A stretch of DNA of 64,000 nucleotides from CAWHYG01 sp963833505 (GTDB taxonomy: Bacteria; Eisenbacteria; RBG-16-71-46; CAIMUX01). The first letter of the stretch is position 1; every line of letters begins with the position of its first letter. Positions 42,288 through 51,452 of the stretch are shown here, piece by piece. The stretch is taken from assembly GCA_963833505.1 (NCBI GenBank), contig CAWHYG010000005.1, positions 186,001 through 250,000 of the forward strand, read 5' to 3'. The position numbers and the translations under genes were made by a program. The notes below the pieces were generated by a model. The model was not told the origin of the DNA, did no database searches, and saw nothing but the letters and a program-made list of their open reading frames with translations.

Positions 42288-43052
42288 TCAATCCGTCGCC
42301 AGCAGGATCGCGCCCGCCGCCACGCGCACGCAGTCGGCCAGCGCGCCCGCCATCGGGCGGTCGGATGGAACCGTCCACCCGAGCGCAACGATCGCGTTCC
42401 AGCTCGCGTGAAAGAGCACGCACAGAAGAACGCTCTTCGTGCGCCCGTAGAGCCAGGCCAGGATCAGCGCATTTCCGATGATCCCCAGGGCGAACACCGG
42501 GAAGTTGGATCGATATTGCCCGACACCGGGGATGTAGAACAGCGGCAGATGCCAGCAGGCCCAGATCAGGCCGACGAGCAGCGCGGCCAACGGTCGGCCG
42601 AGCCGCCGCTCCGCTTCGGGCTGGGCCACACCGCGCCAGCCCGGTTCCTCGATCCCACCGCCTGCGACCATGGCCACGAGCAAGGGGAAGTACGCCCACC
42701 AGGGCCGGAGTGAAAGCGTCTCGCCGGTGTCCAGGCCGAGAAGCCGCGCGAGCCCGATGGCAGCCGGCGCCAATGCCACAGGAAGTCCGGCGGCGACGGC
42801 ATACCACGCGGGTGATATCCGCCAGCGCAGACATCGCCTGCGGAACTCCGCGAGCGAGGGCTGTGAGCAGGTGCTTCGAACCGCGAAGATCCCGGCCAGC
42901 GCCGGCCCGAGACCGCCCAGCAGGTAGAGCAGCATGAATGCCGGCTGGCCGTATCGCGTGAGTTGAGCCCGGGTGAGCAACGCCAGCGTTCCCCAACATG
43001 CCCAGGTAAGCAGGAACACGGACGCGAGATAGACGGTGAGGCGGCGGGGCAT
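42288..43052 (-). CDS. CPBP-family intramembrane metalloprotease (CAAX protease-like)
   Basis: A 254-residue membrane protein with about seven helices. The three CPBP motifs are present: GGIEEPGWRGV (EExxxR), LIWACWHLPLFYI (FxxxH type) and HASWNAIVAL. ATG 43052 follows a GC-rich stretch with no clear ribosome site; the GTG/ATG slightly upstream are alternatives. Bacterial members may cleave prenylated or toxic peptides or give bacteriocin immunity. It lies 45 bp after the proline-rich membrane protein and could share its transcript. Confidence 0.88.
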   Translation of the reverse strand: MPRRLTVYLASVFLLTWACWGTLALLTRAQLTRYGQPAFMLLYLLGGLGPALAGIFAVRSTCSQPSLAEFRRRCLRWRISPAWYAVAAGLPVALAPAAIGLARLLGLDTGETLSLRPWWAYFPLLVAMVAGGGIEEPGWRGVAQPEAERRLGRPLAALLVGLIWACWHLPLFYIPGVGQYRSNFPVFALGIIGNALILAWLYGRTKSVLLCVLFHASWNAIVALGWTVPSDRPMAGALADCVRVAAGAILLATD

Positions 43053-43097
43053 GGCGCTACCCAGGCCACCGCCAGACCGCACAACGCGCCGGCAAGA

Positions 43098-43958
43098 TCA
43101 CGATCCGGCGCCCGGCTCCGCCTCCTTGCGACCAGCTTCCCCCGACCCGGCGGCCGCGTTTGGCGATCGCGGAGGCGCCTCCGGCGCAGGTGGAGTTTCC
43201 GCTGAAGAATCCCGAGGCCCGCTCGGAGGCGCAAACGGTGAACGCCAATCCGAGGGCGGCCGCCATCGGGAATTGTCGTCCGGCGGAGACCCCGGCGTTC
43301 CGGACGGCGGGCTCGGCGCCGTCGAACTCTTTGAGACGGGCGGAACCGCCGGGGCCGGCGGAGGAACAGGCGCACCCGGCGGCGCCGGAGGCGTGGGCTC
43401 GCCCGGCCGCATCGGCGGCGCGGGTGAGTCGATCGGCGTCCACGGAGGAGGGGGCGCGTTCGGCGAGCCCTGCGCGGTCCCAGGGCCAGTGGGCCCCGGC
43501 ATGGCGCCCGGCGAGGCCGTCTCGAAGGGCGAAGACGATCCCGGAGGAGGAGGAGTCGCACTGGGCGGAACCCACCCCGGACCCGGCGCAGCCTGAAGCG
43601 GCGCCCCGCCCACCACCAGGCCGGGCGCCGTCTCCGCGACCAGGGAAACCTGGATCCCGCCCGCCCAAGAGGCGATCAGGTTGTACACGCCGGCTCCGAG
43701 CGCCATCAGGGCCGCCGCAAACACGGCGTAGGCGGCTGCGCCCGGAATGGCCAGAAGGAAGATCGCAATGGCGCCGAACCGCGCTCCGCCTCGGAAGAGG
43801 TCTCCGAACATCGGCCCGGGCATCGCGGGCGCAAGCTGCGCGAAGAGAATGGAGAAGAACCCGAAGAAGAAGGCCAGGATCAGGCCGATGACCGCGTAGA
43901 TGATGAAGCTGACCTTGAAGACGGAGGCGATACCGATCCGGCGCACTGTGTAATCCAT
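43098..43958 (-). CDS. DUF3566-like membrane protein with long Pro-rich tail
   Basis: A 286-residue protein. Residues 1-115 contain two long membrane helices (FKVSFIIYAVIGLILAFFFGFF; IAIFLLAIPGAAAYAVFAAAL) and a start, MDYTVRRIGIASVFKVS, that resembles DUF3566 membrane proteins. Residues 120-286 are low-complexity Pro/Ala/Ser, probably unstructured and cytoplasmic. The function is unknown. The tail makes the antisense strand look open, but the minus reading has the membrane signature and is the real one. Confidence 0.75.
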   Translation of the reverse strand: MDYTVRRIGIASVFKVSFIIYAVIGLILAFFFGFFSILFAQLAPAMPGPMFGDLFRGGARFGAIAIFLLAIPGAAAYAVFAAALMALGAGVYNLIASWAGGIQVSLVAETAPGLVVGGAPLQAAPGPGWVPPSATPPPPGSSSPFETASPGAMPGPTGPGTAQGSPNAPPPPWTPIDSPAPPMRPGEPTPPAPPGAPVPPPAPAVPPVSKSSTAPSPPSGTPGSPPDDNSRWRPPSDWRSPFAPPSGPRDSSAETPPAPEAPPRSPNAAAGSGEAGRKEAEPGAGS

Positions 43959-44023
43959 CTCAGCTCCTTTCCGGCGGGGCTCTTATCGGCCTCTGCCGTC
44001 CCCCGCGCCTCGATCGGGCAGGT

Positions 44024-45484
44024 TCATTCTCCGGTGCGTTTCCGGCCGAGCCCCGCCAGCTTCTCGAAATAGCGATAGAAGGCATGGATGCCGCCCGAGG
44101 CCTGGCCCCAGTCGAAGTACTCGTTGGGCCCGTGATAGGAATGCTCCGGCAGGCTCAGCCCCAGCAGAAGGATGGGCGCCGAGAGAACCCGGTGCATGCA
44201 GAGGACCGCGCCGATCGAGCCGCCCTCGCGGACGAAGGCGGGAGCGCGGCCGAAGGCCTCGCGCAAGGCGTCCACCGCCGCAGAGGCCAGAGGACCGCCG
44301 GTCGGACCGAGGTAGGGCTCGAGAAATCCGTGGGGAATCACCTCGACGTCGGGATTGACCTCATGCGCGAACGCCTTGACCAGCTTGTACAGCTTCCGGG
44401 GATCCTGGCGCGGCACGAGGCGCATGCTCACCTTGGCCTCGGCCATCGGCGGAACGATCGTCTTGATGCCCGGCCCGCCGTAGCCGCCCCCGAAGCCATG
44501 GATCTCGAAGGTCGGCTGGGTCCAGACGCTCCGGAGAATCGTCTTCGGATCGTTGCTCCGCAGGCTCTTGAGCCCATGGGCGGCCTTGAAGCGCGCGATG
44601 GAGAAGCCGCTCGCGAGAAAGCTCTTCATCTCCTCCGGCGCCGGCTTCTCCACGTCGGCGTAGAAGCCCGGAATCCGGACCTTTCCGGTGCGGCCGTCGA
44701 AGCAGCGGCTGAGGAGATCGACCAGCTCGCCGAACGGATTACGCGCCGCGCCTCCGGTCACTCCCGAATGCACATCCTTGGAGCCGGTCCGAAGCCGGAA
44801 GACGACGCCGAGCAACCCGCGGAGGCCGGTCGCGATGGCCGGCCGGCCGGCCGCGACCCAGAGCGTGTCCGACACCAGGATCGAATCCGTGGCGAGGGCG
44901 GCCCGGCGGTCTTTCAGCAGGCCCTCGAAACTCGGGGAGCCGATCTCCTCTTCCATCTCCCAAAGGAAACGGATGTTGAGCGGAACGCCCTGCCTCGAAG
45001 CGAACCGGGCGGCAAAGAGCGCCGTCAGCGCCGGCCCCTTGTCGTCGGTCGAGCCGCGCCCGTAATAGCGATCTCCATCGATGCGGAAGGTGAAAGGCGG
45101 CCTCACCCACTCTTCAGGGTCGGCCGGCTGCACATCGAGATGGTTGTACACGGTGACGGTCGGATTGCCCGGCCCGGACCGGAACTCGCCCAGCACCGCG
45201 GGATTCCCGGCCGTCGGAACGATCTCGGCGGAGGCGCCGAACCGCCGGAGAATCTCCGCCGCGGCGTTCGCGCCCCGGGTGATCTCGCTCCGCTTCCCGG
45301 GATCATTGCTGATGGTCGGGATCTCGACCAGGCGTTCAAGCGCTGCCTCGTATTCCTGGCGGGAGGATTCGATATAGCGGGCGACTCCCTCCCGATCGCA
45401 ATACTCCCTCGTTGCCGGCGAGCCGGCGTTGGACCGCTTCGTCCCGGGGGCACCGGCTGCGCCGGGCCGCTTCCGCTCCACCAT
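44024..45484 (-). CDS. M20-family dipeptidase
   Basis: A 486-residue zinc peptidase of the M20/ArgE-DapE-CNDP type. Metal and catalytic residues appear in order: YNHLDVQPADPEEW, GRGSTDDKGP, EMEEEIGS and PEHSYHGPNEY. The dimerisation domain sits between (residues 215-390; SKDVHSG). ATG 45484 has GAGAGGAG at good spacing; a GTG at 45511 directly after the glycosyltransferase stop is an alternative. It probably hydrolyses imported dipeptides in the cytoplasm and is co-transcribed with the glycosyltransferase. Confidence 0.93.
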   Translation of the reverse strand: MVERKRPGAAGAPGTKRSNAGSPATREYCDREGVARYIESSRQEYEAALERLVEIPTISNDPGKRSEITRGANAAAEILRRFGASAEIVPTAGNPAVLGEFRSGPGNPTVTVYNHLDVQPADPEEWVRPPFTFRIDGDRYYGRGSTDDKGPALTALFAARFASRQGVPLNIRFLWEMEEEIGSPSFEGLLKDRRAALATDSILVSDTLWVAAGRPAIATGLRGLLGVVFRLRTGSKDVHSGVTGGAARNPFGELVDLLSRCFDGRTGKVRIPGFYADVEKPAPEEMKSFLASGFSIARFKAAHGLKSLRSNDPKTILRSVWTQPTFEIHGFGGGYGGPGIKTIVPPMAEAKVSMRLVPRQDPRKLYKLVKAFAHEVNPDVEVIPHGFLEPYLGPTGGPLASAAVDALREAFGRAPAFVREGGSIGAVLCMHRVLSAPILLLGLSLPEHSYHGPNEYFDWGQASGGIHAFYRYFEKLAGLGRKRTGE

Positions 45485-45511
45485 CTTCTGGCTCCTCTCT
45501 CCGATGTTCAC

Positions 45512-46294
45512 TCACCGCGCGGCCGGCCGGTCCCGCCCGGAGCTTTCCCGGATCGCCTGCAGCGCCGCGGCGACGGCTTCCGGATCGAGAGGGCGGATCT
45601 GCGGCCGCGCTCCGCGCCAGCGCCGGTAGCGCAGAAGCGCGGCCACCGCCTTCATTCCGTCCGATTTCTTGATCTTCTTCCCTTCCTCATACGTGCGGCC
45701 CAGGTAGCTGATCGGGATTTCGCAGATGCGAAAGCCCAGGCGCAGCACCTTGCCGGCGATCTCCGGCTCGATCCGGAAGTCGTTTCCCTGGAGGTCCAGG
45801 GAACGCATGATCTCGGTCCGCATGACCTTGTAACAGGTCTCCATGTCGGAGATCCAAGCATTGTACAGGAGATTCGTGAGGAAGGTCAGGAACTTGTTCC
45901 CCATCGCGTTCCAGAAATACATCCCGGTGTGCCGTCCCATGAAGCGCGACCCGAAGACGACGTTGACCTTGCCCTCGACGATGGGCCGGACCAGCTCGTA
46001 ATAGTCGGTGGGGTCGTATTCCAGGTCGGCGTCCTGGATCACCACGATGTCCCCTCGGGCCAGAGCGAGCCCGGAGCGGATCGCCTCGCCCTTGCCGCGG
46101 TTGCGCGGCTGGCGGTGGAGGCGCACCCGGGGATCGGCGGCGGCCACCTCCTGGACAATCTCCGCGGAGCGGTCCTTGGAGCAGTCGTCGACGACGATGA
46201 TCTCCTTGTCGAGACGGATCGCCTGCACCTGCGCGAGAAGCTCACGGATGGTGCCTGCTTCGTTGTAGCAGGGAACGATGACCGACAGAAGCAT
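45512..46294 (-). CDS. Family 2 glycosyltransferase (dolichyl-phosphate mannose synthase-like)
   Basis: A 260-residue GT-A enzyme without membrane helices. It has the start LLSVIVPCYNEAGTI, nucleotide-binding VVDDCSKD, DxD-type QDADLEYDP and the acceptor block FGSRFMGRHTG. The EIPISYLGRTYEEGKKI end is typical of DPM1/GtrB-like proteins that load a sugar onto a polyprenyl phosphate. ATG 46294 follows GAGGAG. It is upstream of the dipeptidase and downstream of a repeat-filled gap. Confidence 0.92.
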   Translation of the reverse strand: MLLSVIVPCYNEAGTIRELLAQVQAIRLDKEIIVVDDCSKDRSAEIVQEVAAADPRVRLHRQPRNRGKGEAIRSGLALARGDIVVIQDADLEYDPTDYYELVRPIVEGKVNVVFGSRFMGRHTGMYFWNAMGNKFLTFLTNLLYNAWISDMETCYKVMRTEIMRSLDLQGNDFRIEPEIAGKVLRLGFRICEIPISYLGRTYEEGKKIKKSDGMKAVAALLRYRRWRGARPQIRPLDPEAVAAALQAIRESSGRDRPAAR

Positions 46295-46662
46295 CGAGCT
46301 CCTCACGTCCGCTCGGGGCGAAAACCGAGGTCCCATGGACCTGAATCGTCCTCATATCCGGTGGTTCGGCGGCGCGCCGCCCCGGGCCGTCCTCAAATCC
46401 GGCGGCTCAACGGCGCCAAGCCCCAGGCCGTTTTCAGGTCCGGCGGCTCAACGGCGCGCAGCCCCGCCGTCCTCGGATCCGGCGGTTCCAACGGCGCGCA
46501 ACCCGGCGCTCAGACAGCACCTTTGGAGGATAGACGGTCTCGCGAAGAGGCGACAAGGGGATTTCAGGCTCAGAGCGACACAGACCTTGCGAGCGCCCGA
46601 ATCGGACGATCGGGGACGCGAGACGGAACCGTGCGGCCTACCGGCCTCGAAGGGGGCGATCG
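46295..46662. other. 368-bp gap with tandem repeats between NUDIX and glycosyltransferase genes
   Basis: No gene is seen. Four degenerate units of about 40 bp fill 46357-46515. The remaining part has no recognisable signal. Confidence 0.55.
46357..46515. repeat. Degenerate tandem repeat, four units of 38-41 bp
   Basis: Units start with TCCGGYGGYTC at 46357, 46398, 46439 and 46478 and contain an ACGGCGCGC core. Unit lengths 41, 41, 39 and 38 exclude a coding function. Confidence 0.75.
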
Positions 46663-47208
46663 TCAAGGACTGCCCGGCGAACCCCGGAAACGCCCCGCGA
46701 AATGGAGCCCGGCGTACACTTTCGGATCGACCAGGAGCCCCTCCGCCTGGCGGGCTTGCAGCCACTCATCGGCCCCCGCGAGCGGGATCACGTGAACGCG
46801 GATGTCCTCGCCCGGCTCGCCGCCGCCGGGCCCGAGCCGGGTCAGCCCCGTGGCGAAGAGCAGCGTCATGACCTCGTCGACGGTGCCGGGAGAAAGCGGC
46901 CCGCGCGTCACCTCTTGCCAGCGGGAGGCGTCATAGCCGGTCTCTTCGAGCAGCTCTCGCCGCGCGCCTTCGACCACGCTTTCCGACTCGGATCCCGCGA
47001 CGTCGCCGATCAGACCGGCCGGCAGCTCGACCACGCGGCTGTCCACCGGAGGCCGGTACTGCTCCACCAGCACGAGCTCGTCGCAATCGGTCACGGCGAC
47101 GATGCCCACGATGCCCGAGATGCCCTTCCGTTCGGTGAACTCCCACCCCCGGCGCGCGACCAGCCGCAGGTAGCGGGCTTCGCCGATGATCCGGTCTTCC
47201 GAGGTCAT
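46663..47208 (-). CDS. NUDIX hydrolase, ADP-ribose pyrophosphatase type
   Basis: A 181-residue protein with the NUDIX helix ARRELLEETGYDA and the preceding ELPAGLIG block that marks ADP-ribose pyrophosphatases. VEQYRPPVD and a LLFATGL strand complete the fold. It probably hydrolyses ADP-ribose or related nucleoside diphosphates. ATG 47208 directly adjoins the trpS stop, so the two are co-transcribed. The glycine of the first NUDIX position is shifted by an insertion (GDVAGSESES), a small departure from the consensus. Confidence 0.9.
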   Translation of the reverse strand: MTSEDRIIGEARYLRLVARRGWEFTERKGISGIVGIVAVTDCDELVLVEQYRPPVDSRVVELPAGLIGDVAGSESESVVEGARRELLEETGYDASRWQEVTRGPLSPGTVDEVMTLLFATGLTRLGPGGGEPGEDIRVHVIPLAGADEWLQARQAEGLLVDPKVYAGLHFAGRFRGSPGSP

Positions 47209-48309
47209 TCAGCGATGGCTGGAGGTGAGGATGCCGGTGGCCTTCCGGATGCGGACCATGGTCCGCTCGGCCGTCTCGCGGGCGACCCTCGCTCCCTGTT
47301 CCAGGACCTCGTAGGCCCGCTCGGGCGATCGCACGAGCTCCGCGTACTTCCGCCGCGGCTCCTCGAAGCGCTGATTGATCAGCTCCGCCAGCCGGGTCTT
47401 GGCCGTCCCGTAGCCGTAGCCGCCCCGCCGGTAGCGCTCCGCGATCTCCTCGGCTTCCGCCGGCTCGGCCATGAGCCGGAGGAGGGAATAGACGTTGCAG
47501 GTCGACGGATCCTTGGGATTCTCGAGCGGAGTCGAGTCGGTGACGATCTGGCGGCACCGCCGGAGGGTCTCCTCCGGAGTCGTGAACAGCTCGATCGTGT
47601 TGTTGTAGCTCTTGGACATCTTCTGCCCGTCAAGGCCGGGAACGACGGCAACCTCGGGAAGGATGTACGGTTCCGGAACGATGAGGAGATCATCCCCGTA
47701 CGCCAGGTTGAGCTTGATCGCCAGGTCGCGGGTGATCTCGATGTGTTGCTTCTGATCCTGGCCCACCGGGACGAGATCGGAGTCGTAGATGAGGATGTCG
47801 GCCGCCTGCAGCACGGGATAGTCGAAGAGCCCCATGTTGGGGTTGAGGCCGCGCGCGACCTTGTCCTTGTAGCTGGTGGCGTTCCGCATCAGGGTCACGG
47901 GGCAGAGGGTGTTCAGGATCCAGCACAGCTCGGTGACCTGCGGCACGTCCGACTGCAGAAAGAAGACGCTCCGCTCGGGATCGAGGCCCAGAGCCAGGTA
48001 GGAGAAGACGACGTGGAGCGTGGACTCCTCCATCGCGGCCCGATCCTGGAGGCTGGTCAGGGCATGATAGTTGGCCACGAAATAGAAGCAGCGGTGGCCC
48101 TCCTCCTGGAGACGCAGGTGCTGCCGGATGGCTCCGAACCAGTTTCCCAGATGGAGCCGGCCGGAAGGCTGGACCCCGGATAGCACGCGGAGCTTCCTTC
48201 CGCTCCGGGTGTCGATCGGCGGTCGGGCATCAGCTTCTGGGTCGAGGCGTTCCGCCCGTCCCTGGTTCTCCCACTCGCGCTCTTCGAGACCTTCGGCCTC
48301 ATGCTGCAT
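47209..48309 (-). CDS. trpS: Tryptophanyl-tRNA synthetase
   Basis: A 366-residue class Ic synthetase (EC 6.1.1.2) with the HIGH-type motif GVQPSGRLHLGNWFG, the tryptophan-pocket region QAADILIYDSDLVPVGQDQKQH and KMSKS in GQKMSKSYNN. An N-terminal extension of about 40 charged residues precedes the normal start (RKLRVLSGVQ). ATG 48309 overlaps the end of the DUF2007 gene by 11 bp, which supports the extended start, although a later one cannot be excluded. Confidence 0.96.
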   Translation of the reverse strand: MQHEAEGLEEREWENQGRAERLDPEADARPPIDTRSGRKLRVLSGVQPSGRLHLGNWFGAIRQHLRLQEEGHRCFYFVANYHALTSLQDRAAMEESTLHVVFSYLALGLDPERSVFFLQSDVPQVTELCWILNTLCPVTLMRNATSYKDKVARGLNPNMGLFDYPVLQAADILIYDSDLVPVGQDQKQHIEITRDLAIKLNLAYGDDLLIVPEPYILPEVAVVPGLDGQKMSKSYNNTIELFTTPEETLRRCRQIVTDSTPLENPKDPSTCNVYSLLRLMAEPAEAEEIAERYRRGGYGYGTAKTRLAELINQRFEEPRRKYAELVRSPERAYEVLEQGARVARETAERTMVRIRKATGILTSSHR

Positions 48310-48559
48310 CTGGACCGTTCTCCTCGTTGAGAAAGATATTGCCGGGGCGCCGCGCCAGCGCCTCCCGGGCGGCTTCGGCGCAGTCCGCCGGAACCCGGAT
48401 CCGGACCTCGCCCAGTCCGTCCATGGTCACGCCATAGACCGGGCCGGCGCTTTCGTAGTCGAGCTCCGCCGGAATGTCCTCCGATTCGAGATACCCTCTG
48501 ACGATCTCCGCTTCGGCGAGCCCGGAGGCCCGGTAAACCACAATGAATCCATCCAACAT
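48299..48559 (-). CDS. DUF2007-like small protein
   Basis: An 86-residue protein: MLDGFIVVYRASGLAEAEIVRGYLESEDIPAEL is the N-terminal pattern of DUF2007 (putative signal-transducing) proteins, here quoted in parts: VYRASGLAEAEIVRGYLE and VRIRVPADCAEAAREAL. ATG 48559 follows GGAGGTGGCC. It overlaps trpS by 11 bp, and trpS, NUDIX and this gene form one unit. Function is unknown; family members are small ferredoxin-like folds. Confidence 0.8.
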   Translation of the reverse strand: MLDGFIVVYRASGLAEAEIVRGYLESEDIPAELDYESAGPVYGVTMDGLGEVRIRVPADCAEAAREALARRPGNIFLNEENGPDAA

Positions 48560-49027
48560 GGCCACCTCCGCGAGCGAGGGAACCGGCGACGCCGCCGGCC
48601 TCCTCATTTCCTGCCTGAAGGATACCATCGGGCGGTTCCGGCCGCGACCTGCAATGAGGCGGGTCCCGGCCGGGTCGGACGGATCCGCCGGCTTCGAAGA
48701 TCGGTCCTGGACGGACCGGCAGCCGTTTTCATGGCCTTCGTCGCCTTCGCCCCAAAAGAAAACGCCCCCGAATACACAGGGGCGTTTCCATGCCGGGGGT
48801 CGGGCGAATGTTCGAACGCGTGGAGCTTCGTTCCTCAGCGAAGTATAAGCTTGCGGTCCATCATTTCACACCCTGACCCGAACTCCTGGTTGGTCGACCG
48901 ATGTCGGTACGGGCCGATCACGAGTCAACGACCGATCGAGTGGCTCGGGTCCTCCCAGCAAATCGGGGGGGTGCCGGATGCGTCGAGGCGGTGATCTCTC
49001 ACCCCCCGCGTCACCACGGGCCTCCCC
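48560..49027. other. 468-bp gap with a strong terminator
   Basis: No gene is seen. A clear hairpin terminator lies at 48760-48787. The DUF2007-trpS promoter should lie between it and 48560, but I could not choose a hexamer pair. Confidence 0.5.
48760..48787. terminator. Strong bidirectional intrinsic terminator
   Basis: AAACGCCCC (48760-48768) pairs with GGGGCGTTT (48779-48787) over a 10-base loop, with an A-rich left flank (AAAAGA) that forms the T-run for minus-strand transcripts. Confidence 0.75.
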
Positions 49028-49585
49028 TTATCCAGCGCTGCGAGAGCCGGCGGCCGGCTCGGCCCCGTCATCTCCCGCTGCTGTATCCCTGTGGGCGCGT
49101 TCCTTCAAGAGCCGAAGAACCGCCTCGCGAAGAGCATCGACATCGAACGGCTTGTCAAAAACGGCGGCGGCGCCCAGACGGGAGGCACGATCATGTATCT
49201 GGGCGTCGCCGAACCCCGTGATCAGGATGAACGGGATGGGCCAGCGCGCCTGTCTGAGGCCGCTCAGCACTTCCAACCCGAACATCCCCGGCATTCGTTC
49301 ATCCGAAATGATGACGTCCGCCGGAAAAGCCTCCCCACGAAACAGGAGCATGCCGATTTCCTCGAGGAGAGCGAGCCCGCTGTGAGCCTCGACTACCTCA
49401 TACCCGTCCGCACGCAGGGCGGAAGCCAGCATGCTCCTCATTTCCGTATCGTCTTCAGCAAGCAGAATCCGCGCCGGCCTCTCGGCCTCGATCGCTCGCC
49501 GTTCGTGAGCCGCCGTCATCGGGCCGGTCAGTTCCTCTGCATCCAGTTCATTCGCGAAGAGCCGCAGCGCTGCCGTCGTGTTCAT
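49028..49585 (-). CDS. Response-regulator receiver protein
   Basis: A 185-residue protein: a 35-residue leader, a receiver domain and a short disordered tail. Key residues are LLAEDDTEM, phospho-acceptor in IISDERMPG, Thr in LITGFGD and Lys in VFDKPFD. It has no output domain. ATG 49585 follows GGGAGAAGG. It is downstream of the NtrC-type pair on the same strand but separated by 457 bp, so it is probably transcribed separately. Confidence 0.88.
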   Translation of the reverse strand: MNTTAALRLFANELDAEELTGPMTAAHERRAIEAERPARILLAEDDTEMRSMLASALRADGYEVVEAHSGLALLEEIGMLLFRGEAFPADVIISDERMPGMFGLEVLSGLRQARWPIPFILITGFGDAQIHDRASRLGAAAVFDKPFDVDALREAVLRLLKERAHRDTAAGDDGAEPAAGSRSAG

Positions 49586-50042
49586 CCTTCTCCCGCTGCC
49601 ATGGACGCTGCTTGCCTCAGAGCCAATACTCCGCTGCGCAGATTCCGTGCCACGATCGCCGGTTCACGCGTTTCCCGTCAACATCGTCCGGCCAAAGGCA
49701 CAACAATATACGGATCAAGGAGTTGTGACGCTGCAGAGGTTGGGCTGGCGGAGAAATCCGGCTACCGCGCGATGCCCCATCAAGGCCTTCGGGGAATGTT
49801 CACCCGTCGCGAAATTCCACGGTGGGGAGATTTGCCACGGTCGCGCTCGGTTTTCCCGGGCACCCCCCGGTGCTGCTCGGCGCGATCCAGTTCGACAGAC
49901 ACGCCCGAGTCGGTGCTCGGGCCGAATTCGGCACCGGACTCGCGTCCCGACACTCCGGACCAGATCCAGGCACGCCTGAGCCGGGGCCTGTGCCGAATTC
50001 AGCACCGTTCGCGGCGAGCGCCGCGCCGGCCACCTAGAACCG
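49586..50042. other. 457-bp gap with a palindrome-bearing repeat
   Basis: No gene is seen. Two copies of a segment spaced by 71 bp each centre on a palindrome around GAATTC (49924-49929 and 49995-50000). Confidence 0.5.
49921..50007. repeat. Direct repeat, period 71 bp, centred on GAATTC palindromes
   Basis: GCCGAATTCGGC (49921-49932) is a perfect 12-bp palindrome; TGCCGAATTCAGCA (49991-50004) is a nearly perfect one. The flanks also match over about 50 bases on the minus strand (GGTGCYGAATTCGGC then CTCRGGCGTG). Confidence 0.6.
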
Positions 50043-51432
50043 TCAGTGTTGTTCCTTTTCCGGAATCTCCGAGATCACTCCGTAGATCTGGAGCTTCCGG
50101 TAGAGGGTCTTCCGGTCCAGGCCCAGAGCCCGCGCGGCCTGGGTCTTGTTGCCCCCGACGATGTCCAGGACGCGGAGGATGTGCGCGCGTTCCACCTCCT
50201 CGAGCGAGCGGAGAGCGCCGCCGGCCGACGGAGGTTCAATCGCCGCCTCGGCGCCGCGGTAGCGGAGAATGGTCTTCGGAAGATCCTCGGGCACGATCTC
50301 CTCGCCGTCCGCGAGGGCGACCGCTCTCTCGATGCAGTTCTGCAGCTCTCGGACGTTGCCGGGCCAGGGATAGTCGCGAAGCCTGGCCGCAGCCTCGCTC
50401 GAGATTCGAAGCAGCGGGCGTCCGGCCCGGACCGCCGAGGATTCCAGAAAGTGTCCGGCCAGGAGGAGGATGTCGTTGCCCCGGCTGCGCAGTGGCGGCA
50501 CGTCGATGTGCACGACCTGGACGCGGTAGAAAAGATCCTCGCGAAAGCGGCCCGCCCGCACCTCGTCCGCCAGATCCCGATTGGTCGCCGCAATCAGCCG
50601 GGCGTCGAAAGCAATCTCCTTCGTCGCTCCGACCGGCCGGACGCGCCTCTCCTGCAGCGACCGCAGCAGCTTCGGCTGCACGCCGGGGGCCAGGTCGCTG
50701 ATCTCATCGAGAAACAGGCTGCCCCCGTTGGCCTGGACGAACAGGCCGGGCCTTTCGTCGCGGGCATCGGTGTAGGCGCCACGCACGTGGCCGAACAGCT
50801 CGCTCTCGATCAGACCTTCCGGAACGGCCGCGCAGTTGAGGGCGACAAACGGTCCGTCGCGCCGGCGGCTCCGGCGATGGATGGCGCGCGCCACCCCTTC
50901 CTTGCCGGCGCCGCTTTCGCCCGTGATCAGCACCGAGACCTCGGAATCCGCCACGCGCGCGATCATGTCGAACATTCTGCTGCATCGCGGGACTGGCCCC
51001 CAGCATCTCTTCAAAGCGCTGAGCCTCCGCCACCGCCCGCCGCAGGCGGCGGACCTCCTCGCGCAGCGTGCGGGTTCCGATGGCCCGATCCAATGTGAGT
51101 TCCAGCGTCTCCATCTCCACCGGCTTGGTGACGAAGTCGTACGCGCCCGCGCGAATCGCGCCGATCGCGCTCTCCAGGCTGCCGAAGGCCGTGATGATGA
51201 CGACCGGAAGGTCGGGCCGCTCGCTCGCGAGCGCCCGGCAGAAGTCGAGTCCGCTCCCGAGCCGCAGGTGCAGATCCGCCAGGACCGCATCGACGGGGCG
51301 CTCGGCCAGCTTCGCGCGGGCTTCCTCGATGGTGGTGGCCCACTGGATGCCGAAGTCCAGCCGGGTCAGGCCGTCCTCCAGCAGCTTGCAGAACTCCGGC
51401 TCGTCGTCGACGATGAGAACCTGGCCACGCAT
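50043..51432 (-). pseudogene. NtrC-type sigma54-dependent response regulator with +1 frameshift
   Basis: Two frames give a complete 462-residue regulator. The first, from ATG 51432 behind GGGAGGAG, is the receiver (VLIVDDEPEFC, phospho-acceptor in VLADLHL, Lys in FVTKPVE) and the linker to GASPAMQQ. The second resumes with MFDMIARVADSEVSVL and holds the AAA+ domain (GESGAGKE Walker A, GAYTDA sigma54 loop, FLDEISDL Walker B). It ends with a Fis-type helix-turn-helix (NKTQAARALGLDRKTLYRKL). One extra base at 50976 separates them. It is 20 bp downstream of its histidine kinase. Confidence 0.85.
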
Positions 51433-51452
51433 GGCTCCTCCCTGCTTCCCTT

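Noticed and set aside
43036..43596. Gly-rich open frame on the plus strand
   Set aside because: It mirrors the Pro-rich tail of the minus-strand DUF3566-like membrane protein, which has membrane helices and a typical start.
46357..46515. Possible CRISPR array or coding repeat
   Set aside because: Adjacent units without spacers; lengths are not multiples of three and no cas genes are nearby.
44084..46795. 903-codon open frame on the plus strand
   Set aside because: Antisense to the dipeptidase and glycosyltransferase genes; no ribosome site or recognisable motif.
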